From Wyeomyia smithii (lineage: Eukaryota; Arthropoda; Insecta; Diptera; Culicidae), in assembly GCF_029784165.1 (NCBI RefSeq), contig NC_073695.1, positions 56,343,290 through 56,407,289 of the forward strand: a DNA stretch of 64,000 nt, in the 5' to 3' direction. A program made the translations under genes and the position numbers. The notes under the pieces were generated by a model. The model was not told where the DNA came from. It ran no database searches and saw only the letters and a list, made by a program, of their open reading frames with translations. Of the stretch, positions 12,429 through 23,395 are shown piece after piece (the stretch's first letter is position 1; every line of letters starts with the position of its first letter).

Positions 12429-13087
12429 GGGTGACCATAAAAAACTACTGTGCTCGATGTTTTTAATTTTAAAAAAATTCATAACTTTTGAACCAGTTGA
12501 TCGATGTTTGATCTTTTTGGGTCAAATTAAAGGTAATTACGTCTAGTTATAAGAAAAAGTACCAAAAAATAAATCTGGGTGCTTTCATATGCATAATGTA
12601 TAAAATTATTGAAATTTTTGGCTTGTTTTTAAATTGAATTTACTCAAATTTAAAAATAACATATTTCTAATAGTTCCTCCATTTTAAGAGTCAAGTATGC
12701 CCTTCAAAATGAGACCAAGAGATATTTTTTATGTTTGCCCCAAAAAGAATGACATACAAATGAAAAACGCATATTTTTTGATGAAAAATATTAATAACTT
12801 TGAGTAAAATTGAGATATTTATGATGTCAGCATTGCAAATTGTTTCTCTTAAAAAGCTCTTAAAGTCGTTCAAAGAGAGTTTTGAGATGAAACTTGAAAT
12901 AAAAAAATTAGAGCGTAAAATATGTTTTCTCAATATAAATCGGTTGTTTTCAAAGATAGAGAAAAACTTTTTTTTACAAAGTTACTTAAAATTAATGGAG
13001 CTATAACATTGTAGAACAAATTTTTCTTCTATCTACAAAGATAAAAAAGTTAGATACTTGATTGCATCGAAAATGTTGGTCACCCTA
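12429..13087. mobile_element. Probable insertion in the LINE with TAGGGTGACCA ends
   Basis: TAGGGTGACCA begins at about 12429 and its inverse TGGTCACCCTA ends at about 13087. The LINE reading is lost across this interval and resumes at about 13190. I could not find a convincing target duplication. The interior is AT-rich without a transposase. Confidence 0.4.
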
Positions 13088-13341
13088 ATTTTTGATAATT
13101 TTTCAATGAGCGCTTTATCATATGTAACAACTTTGTAGAAGAAAGTTTTTCTCTAAAATGATGCTATAGAGCTCTAGACCCAAATTTCCCTCTAAATTTG
13201 GTTTCTGGACCATTGTGCAGTGGTTGATACGTTGTTTTTGTAAGCAAATAGAAATTTGCTTAATGGATTGGATTTCATACATACTGTTTTAATATGATAG
13301 TCGATTACTTTTTCCATAGTTTTCAAAAAGATGAAAGTTAA

Positions 13342-13480
13342 CCCTCTAGTGCCTAGTGCCGCCTTTAGACGGTCTTCAGTTGAACCTCTAAAAAGCTTCA
13401 ATAAGGACTTAAAAAATGTTTATAAAGCTTCATAGTGACTTTTCGAAGTCCGTCTAAAAATTAATTTGGGCACTAGAGGG
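13342..13480. mobile_element. piggyBac-type MITE (139 bp) with TTAA target duplication
   Basis: The ends are CCCTCTAGTGCC and, reversed, CCCTCTAGTGCCC, flanked on both sides by TTAA (13338-13341 and 13481-13484). It sits inside the reverse-transcriptase fingers of the LINE: the minus-strand reading RPISL stops at one edge and FLKTMEK resumes at the other. It therefore arrived after the LINE. A second TTAA-flanked MITE with similar ends is at 35082-35205. Confidence 0.8.
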
Positions 13481-14242
13481 TTAAACTAATTGGCCTAAGC
13501 GCTTTCGGGATTGTCCTATCCCGTTTTCCGGCATTTGGTATGAAAATAACTCTAGTTCGTCTCCAACTAGATGGAATGTAATTTAGTAGTAGGCTCACCT
13601 TACACATCTCCGTAATAATTGGAATAAACAGTTGCTTGCTCTTTTGGAGCATAACTGGCTGTATTCCATTCATTCCCGGAGACTTGTTTGGTTGGAAAGA
13701 GTCTATTGCCCATTCAACCTTCGATTTACTGAATATAGAACAGGCAAGTTCCTGGGTTTCAGTCCAAGTCGCATGTGAGCTTACCTGTTCTCCAGATGCA
13801 CTTCATCAGTATCCGAATATGATCCTTGGAAGTGGTTTTCCATCATAATTTCCAGTGTTTCCTGAGAATCTGTGGTGTAAGTACTGTCAGTTTTTCTCAA
13901 TCTACCTAAACCGTTGGAATGTTCTTTAGACAGGGCTTTTTGCAACCTGGCTGCAGTGGATGTGTTTTCAATACGTTCACACTAGGGTGGTCGGTATTAC
14001 CATCATCTCGAAATACCGGTATTTCGGTATTCATAAAAATGAAAACCAGTAAAAAAACCGGTATTTTGATTTTTTCTGACTAATACAAACCAGGGGCGAC
14101 TCGTGGTCTTTAAACCTACTTGTTCAACTACAAAACTCTGAAAATCATAGTTTGGGAAAATAATGACAATCATGTCCGCGGAAAAACGCAAGTCATTCTC
14201 TTTGTACTATTTGAAAATAAAACTGAAAAATAATTGAATATA

Positions 14243-14512
14243 CACTAAAGTCGCTTTTTACGCGGGGGATACGTTCCGCGTAAAAAAACCGCGTAAAATC
14301 CGAAATCCGTGTAAAAAAACCGCGTAAATTCCGGAATCCGCGTAAAAAAACGCGTAAATTCCGAAATCCGCGTAAATTTCGGAATCCGCATAAAAAAAAA
14401 CCTGCGTTATTTCTGCGATCCGAGTGAAGAGAAACCGAAATCCGCGTAAAAAAAAAATACCGCGTAAATTCCGGAATCCGCGTGAAAAAAGCCGCGTAAA
14501 AAGCGACCTGAG
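14243..14512. mobile_element. TA-flanked MITE with iterated CCGCGTAAA motif (270 bp)
   Basis: The ends are CACTAAAGTCGCTTTTTACG and, reversed, CTCAGGTCGCTTTTTACGCG, flanked by TA (14241-14242, 14513-14514). The interior is a run of CCGCGTAAA/TTTACGCGG and ATTCCGGAATCCG units. Further copies are at about 51297-51456, 56529-56674 and 61232-61425. The arrangement (short end, then GCGGGGGATACGTTCC and iterated inverted motifs) recalls Tigger/pogo-derived MITEs; that class is inferred. Confidence 0.75.
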
Positions 14513-14675
14513 TATATACAGAAATTTGGATTTGATATTTATTTTTAGCCTAGCGTTTCAGGTCGCATCTATGGACGTGTCGCTGCAGAATTAGGTTTTT
14601 GCATTTATGAGTACCTATGCTTCATTACGACCCAGTTTTTTTCTGTAAGATTTGGACCACTTGTTTTGATCTCGT

Positions 14676-15160
14676 GTGGTGTTATACGATCCAAATACAA
14701 CACTGGATAAATTTAATAGTGTTTGGAAAACTTTAATGAATGAATCCAGTGATATGATTAAGAAGAACATAATTTCGAAACTCATATTAATAAAAAATAT
14801 GCTGATTTTTATTTCAAATTTTTTTCACATCGCAAAACATAGTTTTAAATTAATGAATAAATTTGAAATTCTTAGAGGAACAATTATTGAAACTGTTGAG
14901 AAGAGTAAATGAATGAAGAAGAAAATCAAATGACGATCAGACAAGAACTTACATTTTACGAACCCGAAGAAATCGAAGGTAAATACTTCTCTATTCTGTT
15001 TGATGCTCTTTATACAGTTCTTCCAAATTCAGTTGAACCTGAGAAAGCATTTTTCTCAGCTAGAATTATTGCTAATAAAATTCGCTGCAGTTTGGGCGAC
15101 GAAGCTTTGACCAAGCTACAGCTATTTAAAATTCACTTTCTCAAGAATAAGCAGCAGTAA
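14676..15160 (+). pseudogene. hAT transposase C-terminal fragment
   Basis: The frame at 14909-15160 reads LPNSVEPEKAFFSARIIANK and then IRCSLGDEALTKLQLF. This corresponds to the hAT C-terminal dimerisation region, where ancestral hAT proteins have a Ser-x-x-x-E-R-x-F-S-x-A core and an R-x-x-L-x-x-x-x-x-x-x-L block. The adjacent frame at 14676-14912 (NSVWKTLMNESSDMIKK onward) overlaps it out of register, so there is at least one frameshift. The N-terminal zinc finger and catalytic core are missing. Confidence 0.6.
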
Positions 15161-16252
15161 TTTTTAGGACGAAATTTTTTATTGATTGATTATTCCATCC
15201 TGTAAATGCTTTGTATCAGGAGCAAGTTGTTCATAACTAGATGCAAAAATAAATCCCTAATCCAAATTTATATTTATATATTATTTTTTTAGTTTTACTT
15301 TTAAATAGCACAAAACGAATAATGACTTACGTCTTTTTGCGGATAAGATGGTGATTACTGCCCCAAACTATGATTTTCAGAATTTGTGGTTGGACTAGTA
15401 GGTTAAAAACCCACGGGTTGCCTTTGTATGCGTGTGTAAAGAGATTAGCTGTTCTACTTAAAAAATAAATGTCTTGCTTTATTGATATGAAGGTTTTTGA
15501 CATACTATTGATACACACAAATACATCATCTGAATAAATAGGTTAGAGTAAATTAATATTCAATGTTGCTTCTGTCTAAATATATTTATGATATACACCG
15601 TCATGTGATTTGTAACGCCTACCTAAGTGGTTAGCATTCATCAACCTTACAATGATTTATGAATATTGTGACAATTTTTTAATTTCAAGGAAAAATACCG
15701 GAAATTCCGGTTTTTTCGCCTCTCCAATACCGGTATTTCGGTATTGAAAAAAATATCGGTTTTACCGGTTTTTGTTTTACCGGTAAACCACCCTAGTTCA
15801 CACATTAACTTCCAGCTGTTTCTTCTGGATTTTCTTATTTCCTTGTTGTATTTTGTTAGTGATGTTCTAATGTTCCCAATTACCTGTTAGTTTCGCTTTA
15901 TTGAACAGTTTCCTAACGTAACGATTCCTCTATTATCTCAGGAACGTCAGCCGAAATCATGTTTTTTGGGATATCGGAATCGGCGAGTACAGCTTTATCA
16001 GTAGTAGCAGCAGTTGTACATTGGAAACGGTAGAAAAGTTTTCAGCAAACAATTCACATTTATCCAATGGGTTAATAGTAGATTCATAAGCTAGAAAAAC
16101 CTTTGTTGAAGTTCCATTATTATTCCTTCTCTTCGTTCTAACAAACTGCCAAAAACTCTTTGAATTTCGCCGCAGGTTACTTTGCATCATGGTAACGTAT
16201 TGTTAATGCAATCGAAAGATTTCCGAACGATTTTGTAATAATCATTTTCAGT

Positions 16253-16425
16253 GGTCGGCGCCATTCCGCTAATTCGCTAATCGCTGGTTAGCGACGCTAA
16301 AATTCAGTTAGCGGTTCAGCGAATTCGCTAATTTTTGAGCTGGTTAGCGAAACTGTTAGCGTCGCTAAAATTTTGGCCTTCGAAACGCTAATTGCTAATT
16401 CGCTAAATTTTGTAGAGAAGCGACA
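16253..16425. repeat. Array of CGCTAATTCGCTAA / TTAGCG motifs
   Basis: About 170 bp of alternating TTAGCG and CGCTAA units in both orientations, with no matching partner end nearby. It looks like one subterminal zone of a transposon in the same style as the hAT relic at 13983. This is tentative. Confidence 0.5.
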
Positions 16426-16541
16426 ATAGAAATATTTAGAAAAACCTAAATTGCTGATGGCGTAGGGGGATTAGGGGCATAATGAGCACACGGGGCGAAA
16501 TGGGCACCCCACTTTTATGCGAAACTACGCATTTTTTAATA

Positions 16542-17056
16542 CAGTCAAACCTATTTTTGTGCGAGGGATAGGTACCGCACAAAAAAATCGCATAAAAAAT
16601 CATTTGAAATTTCACGTGCAGCTACAAAACAATATTTCCACAGCATTATTAAAAAAAACTTTTTTTATGCGGTTTAAAAAAATTTCAGTTAAAAATAACT
16701 TGAAAGTTGTTGATTCTGATTTAGAATTCCTATGAGAAAATTTTAAAACATCGGATTGATAAACGAAACTTTTTCAAACATGCTAATCCTATCAACCGCT
16801 TTCCTTCGTAGGCAAGCAATTCGTGACTTTTCCTACGTAAAACTGGCTCAAATAGTAATTTTTGGGCACAAGAGCTCTGTAATGCGTTGGAATTCATTCC
16901 AAGAAACGGAAAAACTAAATGGCTGAAAATGTTATCGGAAGTGGCCTTTTTTCATATGCCGCACAAAAAAAATTCGCATAAAAATAGTCGCACAAAAAAA
17001 TAATCGCATAAAAAATGTCGCACAAAATAAATTTCGCACAAAAACAGGTTTGACTG
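16542..17056. mobile_element. TA-flanked MITE with iterated TCGCACAAAAA / TCGCATAAAA (515 bp)
   Basis: The ends CAGTCAAACCTATTTTTGTG and, reversed, CAGTCAAACCTGTTTTTGTG are flanked by TA (16540-16541, 17057-17058). Each end is followed by repeated GCACAAAAA/GCATAAAAA units. It has the same design as the CCGCGTAAA family but a different motif. Confidence 0.8.
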
Positions 17057-17514
17057 TACAACCTATACAATATGGTATGTGGAACTCTTCCGTAGTTACT
17101 ACAGTATCTATTTATGTAGAACAAAAGTGATTTGTCTGTTTAAAATATCGAAATATATTGAAAAAATCAATTTGGTTCCCGAATGTGGAAAAAATTATTA
17201 TTATTGCGCACTACAAAATAAGCTTCTACGGTCGTTTAAATGGCTCAATCAAGTATGTAAACACATCAATATGACGTATGGGTCGTACCCCGAATTCACT
17301 GTCATTGAAGTTTTGATTTTAAGCTATAATTAGTGTTAAAATCTCATGTTAACTTTAACTGATTCGGTAGGTGCGAAATGGTCACCTTTAGGTGGGGTGA
17401 AATGAGCACACCTTGTCACATAAACTTACCTGAAATTCATCTCAGTAGACTTGTGAGTTTGTCTGTTGCCATAGTCAGTGTTTGTTTACAGTGATGGTGC
17501 GAACATATATTAGA

Positions 17515-17690
17515 GAATCTTTCGGAAGCGGCGGCCCCTCGCATGCAAACAACTGATCTACTGGATTGCCCGGATTACTGAAGCATAGGGGCAATTCCCT
17601 AGTTTACGTCCGAACGAGCGGTAGCGAGTAAGGACAGCATGCGCCCCGGACGATCGAGATGGGCGAAGGCCACGAGTGTGTTGCATTAAA
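17515..17690. repeat. Dispersed repeat shared with about 26620-26740
   Basis: CTAGTTTACGTCCGAACGAG and the following GCGGTAGCGAGTAAG-ACAGCAT recur at 26680-26715 with small changes. GC content is higher than in the neighbourhood. Family unknown. Confidence 0.45.
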
Positions 17691-17764
17691 TTTTAAACAA
17701 AATCAATTTTCAATATTTTTTCATTCTATGAAACAATTAGGAAACGGAAACAAATAAAAAAACA

Positions 17765-18585
17765 AAAAAAAAAAATATTTTTATTTGGGGTTCCAAACAA
17801 TCGTAAATTTATCGGAAGTCGATTGGTTTTGTCTCCGCTTGGCGCATTGCATTTCAAATTTATATGGAGATTTGTATGGAAAAACCAACTTCTATGCATT
17901 TTCCACTCTAAAGAGCTCAAAATGGCTCAAACGGTTTCATAACTTCAAATGGTAGGTTTTTTGATGCCTAACAACTTGGCCGAAGACACTAAAGAGCAAG
18001 GGTGTTCCAAAAAAATACTAGAGCTGTTCAAAGTATGTATGTCGAAATTTATGTTGCAAATAATTTTTTCTGCCAACACTGCCAGTGTACCGGCGTCAGT
18101 TAGATTTCCATCAGAAGTAATCTCTGAAACTCGTTGTAGATTCTTTTTACGCCTAGAATATTGACCTAAATTTGTTTGCTTGATCCAGCTGAGTGTAAAA
18201 ACTCGTAACAACAGGTTACTTCAGATGGGAATCCTACTGACGCTGATACATTGGTAATGTTGGCAGGAAACAAGATTTTCTGCATTAAAATCGACATAAT
18301 CCACTTTTAACAGCTATAGCTCTTCTCAGGGACATTCTAGCTCTTCAGTGTCCTCTGCAAAGTTGTTAGGCATAGAATACTATACTTTAACATAATGTAG
18401 TGCATTATTAGAGCATTATTGAGCTCTCTAGAAAGGTAAATGCAAAAAAGTAGGTTTTCCCATATAAATTTTCATACAAATTTGAAAGGCAATGCGCCAA
18501 GCGGAGACAAAACCAATCGACTTCAGGTAAGTTTAGGGTTGTTGGGGCCCCAAAAAGAACCAAAAAAACTTGGTTCTAGAAATTC
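17765..18585. repeat. Foldback: inverted arms of about 200 bp
   Basis: The left arm (about 17770-17990) and right arm (about 18360-18580) are inverted copies. Both include CGATTGGTTTTGTCTCCGCT, GGCGCATTGC and the GAGCTCT/AGAGCTC end near the centre. The frames between them have no family features. Probably a non-autonomous transposon; no target duplication was found. Confidence 0.6.
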
Positions 18586-18934
18586 GTTCACTTTTCCCCA
18601 CCCCAATATATAACCGATTCTGACCTATAAATAAGTACAGTGACGTTTCGATTATACCAAGATAAATTTCTTATTTATTTCATGTTATTTTCGTGTGTAT
18701 GTGTTAATATATGTTTAAATGTGTGTGAATGTACAGTTTTCAATGTTTGGTATAGTTGTGCTGTTGGCTACCTAAAATTTGTTACTTAGAGTGAAAAACA
18801 AAATACACCAGAAATTATAGAAATCGTGTAAATCTATTTTAACAAATAATAAATTCGAATGAAAGAGGCTGGGTTTCACCGCTAGGTGGATAATTTCGGG
18901 TTTCATTTAAATCATCATTAATTATCAATGATTT

Positions 18935-19060
18935 TTCGGCCTTTCGAATGATTCGGCCTTTTGTGGTTCGGCCGTTTGATACATTCGGCCGTTTGTTATT
19001 TCGACCGTTTGAAATTCGGCCGTTTGTAATTCGGCCGTTCGTGTTTCGGCCGTTTGTAGG
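18935..19060. repeat. ATTCGGCCGTTTGT tandem repeat
   Basis: About eight imperfect units of TTCGGCCGTTTG(T). A related TTTCAGCCTTTCGTG array stands at 26885-26965. Likely the subterminal zone of transposons. Confidence 0.7.
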
Positions 19061-20426
19061 TAAACCGTACTTTTACACAGTTTCAAGATATCTTCTATAA
19101 GAGTGCTCATTATGCACCAGTGGGTGCTCATTGTGCCCCAGTGGGGTGCTCATTGTGCCCAAGGGATTGGTATGGTAGCCTTCAAGCGTAACGGACATCT
19201 ATTTCTGTACCGTTCTTCACAAAACTTTCTTTATGCCGTCACAATTTGCTTCTATTTGTTTTGGGGCACAATTATTGTACAAAATATCACTTAGAATATC
19301 ACATTACATACAAAAATCTTGAAAAATTGCTCGAAATTATCCTATATGCTGTCAATAACTGCAGTCAACATTTGGTCGGTTTGCCCGAATCAACATATGA
19401 TAAGGGTGAACTGACCATTTTTCGGGTGCCAGTGCCAGTGATGTTGGTAACGCGTCAAATGTATGGTAGCTGACAGCGGTGCCATTCCCGTGATTGTGCC
19501 CCACACATTGACTGATTGCTAGTTTTTGATGCATGAATCTAATTTGTGTTTTTCACCATTATACGATAAACTTTCCAATTTGTGAATAGTGTGCCTTTAA
19601 TTATAGATAGTTAAATCAAATTTTGCACTGAAGACAGCTTAAAATTTTTGTCGTTTTACCTGCTTAAATCAGCAACCAAGTTAAGGTGCTCATTATGCCC
19701 CTATTTCCCCTACGTAAATTGCTTCGAAAGATGAACATACTTTACTGCCAAAGCTACTTTTGTCAGTCTTTTTACCCTAGAATGGAGTTCCAGTTATCGT
19801 ACAAGCCACAGGATATGATGATGATGATGGTCCTGCCACATACCCCTACAAAGGTTTGAGCTGGACGATTTATCTATAGATAATTAATGTAGTCACATTT
19901 AAATCAGTTATGCAAAAAAACGAACTGATTTTACCTCCAGATATAAACTTCTTCAAAAACTGTTTACTTGATTTACATCGGTAAATATGTGAAGAGCTAT
20001 AGAGCTACACAAAACTAGCACAGGGTTTTCATGACCTTCAGCCAGACTAACCACAACTACTTCATGATTTTTCTCTAAGCATTGTTAAAGAATCCATTTA
20101 TATCTGAATTCCGCGCGCGAGGCTCAAACTTATGTAGTCACTTTCTAATATTTTTCAAAGCTACGACAACATAAAGGAAAAAATCCATCATCACCACCGT
20201 GACGAACACAGTAGTTTTTGTTAATTCATTACATATTAAAAAAGGTCTAATATAAAATATGAATAAAATTTTACAACACAATCAGATCCGTTCGTAAAAA
20301 CTTCGTCAGTTACATGCTTCAATAAAACGATAAATAAATAGATAGGTTCCAAAAATAAATAGTTCATCCAAAATAAATCCGTTGTTTAAACTTCGTCAGA
20401 TAAACTCTCGTCATTTTATAAAAGTT

Positions 20427-20822
20427 TTAATTTTCGTTCTGTACAACAGAAACTTTCACATGTGAAATACATTGTCTCTTGAACTCCGCAAGCGTTGGTG
20501 CACGTTTATCATGTCTTGGCATCGAATTGAAAAAATTTATACCTTTATAAAACAATGAATTTTGCAAGGCTCTTGTTAGAAAGAAAGGTGTTCTTATTTC
20601 ATCCGCGTTTCTAGTGTTATATCTATGAAAATCTCTTCCTCTTTCAATTCGATCACACAAATATTGAAGTAGCAAACCATTATTTATTTTAATTGAAGCA
20701 TTTTGAAGAACAAGCTCAAGGTCTAAAAAATGACTGAATTCGTCCTTTCCCTGAAAGTAGCAGAACATAATGGATAATTCTTCTGGTAACTTCAGTGTAA
20801 TAACAATTTCGTAATAAACCAT
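20427..20822 (-). pseudogene. C-terminal fragment of a LINE (CR1/Jockey-like)
   Basis: The minus frame reads RDFHRYNTRNADEIRTPFFL, ALQNSLFYKGINFFNSMP and LAEFKRQC. This matches the tail typical of these polyproteins: H-x-TR, then a basic/aromatic block, then QNSLFY-G, N-x-MP. RT and endonuclease are absent, so it is 5'-truncated. The 3' side (20240-20420) has ATAAATAAATAG-like sequence, as at LINE 3' ends. Confidence 0.65.
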
Positions 20823-21319
20823 TATAAAAAAGCTACGAATTGATTCCGGCCCGTACTAGGTATAACAACATTTGTCCAAGAACTGGGAAAGTCGTAAAAT
20901 GAAAGCATAAAAACTGGATTGATTCATTGTGTTGGCATGCAATATTGGAGCTTTGCAATTTTGATTGATTGATGTCAACATTGTTAAAATACAATTTTCT
21001 TAAAAAAAACTTCTTCGTTTCTGCGAGTAGAAAGTGATTTTTTTTTAAATAAAAAAATGAACTATTATTGATAAAAAAAACTAGTTTTATTGGTTGCATC
21101 ACGTTCCAGAATTGGTGAGACACCACAAAGGTGGTATCTACAAACAAAATATATTGCTAGATGACACAAACAACTTGAAATAAAATCACAAAAATAAAAT
21201 TTGTATCATATTTTTGCACTCGATGGAATAGTTTGACGACGTATTCGACGATCATCTTGTTGATAAAAAATTGAAAATCTTTTGGCTCTTGCCTTCAAAA
21301 TCTAGCTTCATTTAAAGAT

Positions 21320-21542
21320 ATGTATCTACAACATACATGCTTCCGGCCTCTTGAGTCGATTCCGCTTGTCAACAGAATTGCATGCGCAGTTGAAAACATG
21401 TTCCCAAACAAGTCGCTCACGTTTTGTATTTCGTTTTACCTCGCACTGATGCGCGACGAATCGGTTCACTGCTGACCGCGAGACTGCTCGCGCTTTGCCA
21501 CTATACCGCACAGTCTTCCATCAGGTGTGATGATCCGTTGAA
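21320..21542 (+). promoter_or_regulatory. Probable TPD52 promoter / 5' UTR
   Basis: A CpG-richer block directly upstream of the gene with an NRF1-like TGCATGCGCAG at about 21381-21391. The transcription start is not placed. Confidence 0.35.
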
Positions 21543-23173
21543 ATGTTAGCCAATACTCTTGATAATCAGCAAACAATGGATTTCTCCGTGTACTCTCCTC
21601 TGTTGCCAATATTGTTTTACCTACTGATGTGTTTGACGACAAAGTTTGTAAAACTATTCAACCACTCTTTTGCAGACAATTCTGGTAAATTGTCCGATGC
21701 ATCTCCCGTTGGTTCGGTGAGCTCTGTCGAGATCGCCCAGGAATTCTCCGGTTTGACCTCGGAAGAACAGGATGCTCAACGTGCCGAGTGGAGTCAGGTA
21801 GGTCATCTGGAAATGACACTTCAGACTAAAATAAAATAAAATTATACCTCTCCTACAATAGGAACTAGCCCGAGTTGAGGAAGAAATCACTACACTTCGT
21901 ACCGTTCTGCAATCCAAGATTCGGCTCGCAAGTGAACTAAAGCGCAAGCTGGGTATCACTGTGTGGAAGGAAATCACCGACGACGTTAGTCAGGGATTCA
22001 AAAATGTCAAGGAAAGTACTGTGTAAGTATCGAATTTATTCTGGCTTACCTTCGTCATCCAATAGGTCATTTTTGTAATGATGTGCAAACTGATCAATCC
22101 ATAAGGATTGTAGTCACACCTTCATAATTATTATAATTTGTATACCTATAATTTTTCCCCGACAACTGTACCGTCAATATTCGTTTGTGCTGTTGAGCTG
22201 TATATTTTACCTGTTGATTTGCTTTCTCATTTTTTGTTATTACTATTATTTTCATTTTCCTTTTAAGTTATCACACTGTCGAGTCCAAGGTCGGCGAGAT
22301 TACAACGGCTGTTACAAGTGCCCCGATGTAAGTATAATACTTCTCCGAAGGGATGCAAAAAGGTGCCGTCTAACGTAACCTTGTAACATCCTGGTGTGCT
22401 GCTAACTTTTGATGTCGACTCTCTTACCCTAATCAAGTCGTTTTTGTTTTACCATCTAACTGTGTTAGTGTGTCAATTTGGTCGATGGCTTTGCTACTTC
22501 TCTAAATTAAACTCTTACACCCGGTTATCCTGCGATAACGATAAACATTTTCCCTTGCTTGTTTATGTCTTTCTTGATTCGATTCATTCCTCGCGTTGGC
22601 TTCTGCTTTTACTCACCAATAGGATAGCGAAAGGGTGAGTACTGTTTCCAAAATAGCAAACAATTCCGAAAACTACCGTAAGATCCCTAGCACTTTTTAC
22701 ATTACCCAAAATGAAGATGGCACACATCCTTGTTTCAACATTATTGTCTGTCGTCTCAATCTATCCATAGCTAGCGAGGGGATTGAATTAATCTGTTACC
22801 TACTTACAGCTACCAGAAGACCGAGACGGCCCTCAAGACAACAGCCGGTAAGACAACGTCCGTACTGGGAGGAATCACCACTAAGATGACACAGAAACTC
22901 TCGGAAATGAAACAATCGGACTCCTACCGATCGTTCGAGGAGAAGGTTGGGTCGGCCTACGAGAACGTTAGGGTAGGTTCAACTCGGCACTGACGTGTTC
23001 AGTTTAGGACATACCTATAATGTAGTCTTCTATTCTCCTTCTATTCCCTTCCTCAGTCCAAGGTATCCTCGCGGTCCAGCTCGATCCAGAGTCTGTCGGA
23101 TCTGCAGAACGACGAACGTCGTAGCTCGATCACGACACCAACGGCCATTCCGGAGGAGAAAATCGTTCCTTAA
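21543..23173 (+). CDS. TPD52: Tumor protein D52/D54 family, multi-exon
   Basis: Exons by splice sites: 21543-21797 (or starting at acceptor TGCAG, 21676), 21862-22022, 22268-22327, optional 22623-22634, 22810-22972 and 23057-23173 (stop TAA). Phases agree throughout. The coiled-coil region (ELARVEEEITTLRTVLQSKI, then LASELKRKLGITVWKE) and the later block SYRSFEEKVGSAYENVR are diagnostic for TPD52 proteins, small vesicle-trafficking adaptors that dimerise through the coiled coil. If translation starts at 21543 or at ATG 21576, the N-terminus carries a hydrophobic run (LLPILFYLLMCLTTKFV) that the usual soluble family members lack. If instead an upstream exon splices to 21676, the core begins DNSGKLSDASPVGS. 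The C-terminus is Ser-rich. The core family call is firm; the start is uncertain. Confidence 0.88.
22623..22634 (+). other. Candidate 12-nt microexon in TPD52
   Basis: GATAGCGAAAGG sits between a pyrimidine-rich acceptor (ACTCACCAATAG) and a strong donor (GTGAGT). Including it adds four codons without shifting frame: exon 3 ends in AT and the next exon starts with C. Skipping gives ...APIYQKTE; inclusion gives ...APMIAKGYQKTE. Confidence 0.4.
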
Positions 23174-23395
23174 TAACCCACTTCAGCCTGTTTCGTATCG
23201 CCCGCCACTAATCGGCTGCAGAGTAAACACTTCATGATGTGAAAGTTTTTTGTTTTATTCTGGGCTGCAAGTTTGATAGGGATTATACCCAAACTTAGGA
23301 GATAAATTAACATGATGCAACTGTTGAATGCTATGTATACTGTAGAACCTGCTGTAACTGTTTCTAAGATCAATAAATTATGCAATCGAAGATAT
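23174..23395 (+). other. TPD52 3' UTR with poly(A) signal
   Basis: AATAAA at about 23371 (ATCAATAAATTATG) lies about 200 bp after the stop. Another AATAAA at about 23625 could give a longer form. Confidence 0.6.

Larger units (their letters stand above)
13983..15795 (+). mobile_element. Decayed hAT transposon (1.8 kb) nested in the LINE
   Basis: An exact 8-bp duplication GTTCACAC flanks it (13975-13982 and 15796-15803). The ends are TAGGGTGGTCGG and, reversed, TAGGGTGGTTTACCGG. Subterminal zones are packed with ACCGGTATT/AATACCGG motifs. A plus-strand transposase remnant lies at about 14676-15160. A CAGGGGCG-family segment occurs at 14091-14239 and, inverted, at about 15350-15415. A TA-flanked MITE is nested at 14243-14512. 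Confidence 0.8.
10620..16195 (-). mobile_element. Broken LINE (I/LOA-like, with RNase H), heavily interrupted
   Basis: Reading right to left, fragments appear in the order of a single polyprotein. They are a pre-RT linker (complement 15957-16190, KSFWQFVRTKRR), RT fingers (complement 13473-13673, IPSSWRRTRVIFIP and RPISL, continuing in complement 13192-13401 with FLKTMEKVIDYHI), RT palm (complement 12136-12324, FAYDVVILVRG, where the usual FAYADD has lost residues), RNase H (complement 11065-11265, NLYWVPGHCGIEGNEKADLL) and a C-terminal Cys motif (complement 10630-10974, CRLCGIESETSEHLLCEC). An RNase H domain after RT is typical of the I/LOA group. Part of the palm is lost around 12330-13190. 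Many stops and frameshifts make it non-functional. Confidence 0.85.
16461..19714. mobile_element. 3.2-kb inverted-repeat element with iterated GTGCTCATTATGCCCC
   Basis: The left end is CGTAGGGGGATTAGGGGCAT, continuing AATGAGCAC. The right end, reversed, is CGTAGGGGAAATAGGGGCAT, continuing AATGAGCAC. Further copies of the subterminal motif (GTGCTCATTGTGCCCC and variants) lie at about 17398-17412 and 19100-19165. The string TAAATTGCT lies outside both ends (16447-16455 and 19715-19723), a possible target duplication offset by 5 bp on the left. No transposase is recognised. A TA-flanked MITE and a foldback are nested inside. Confidence 0.6.
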
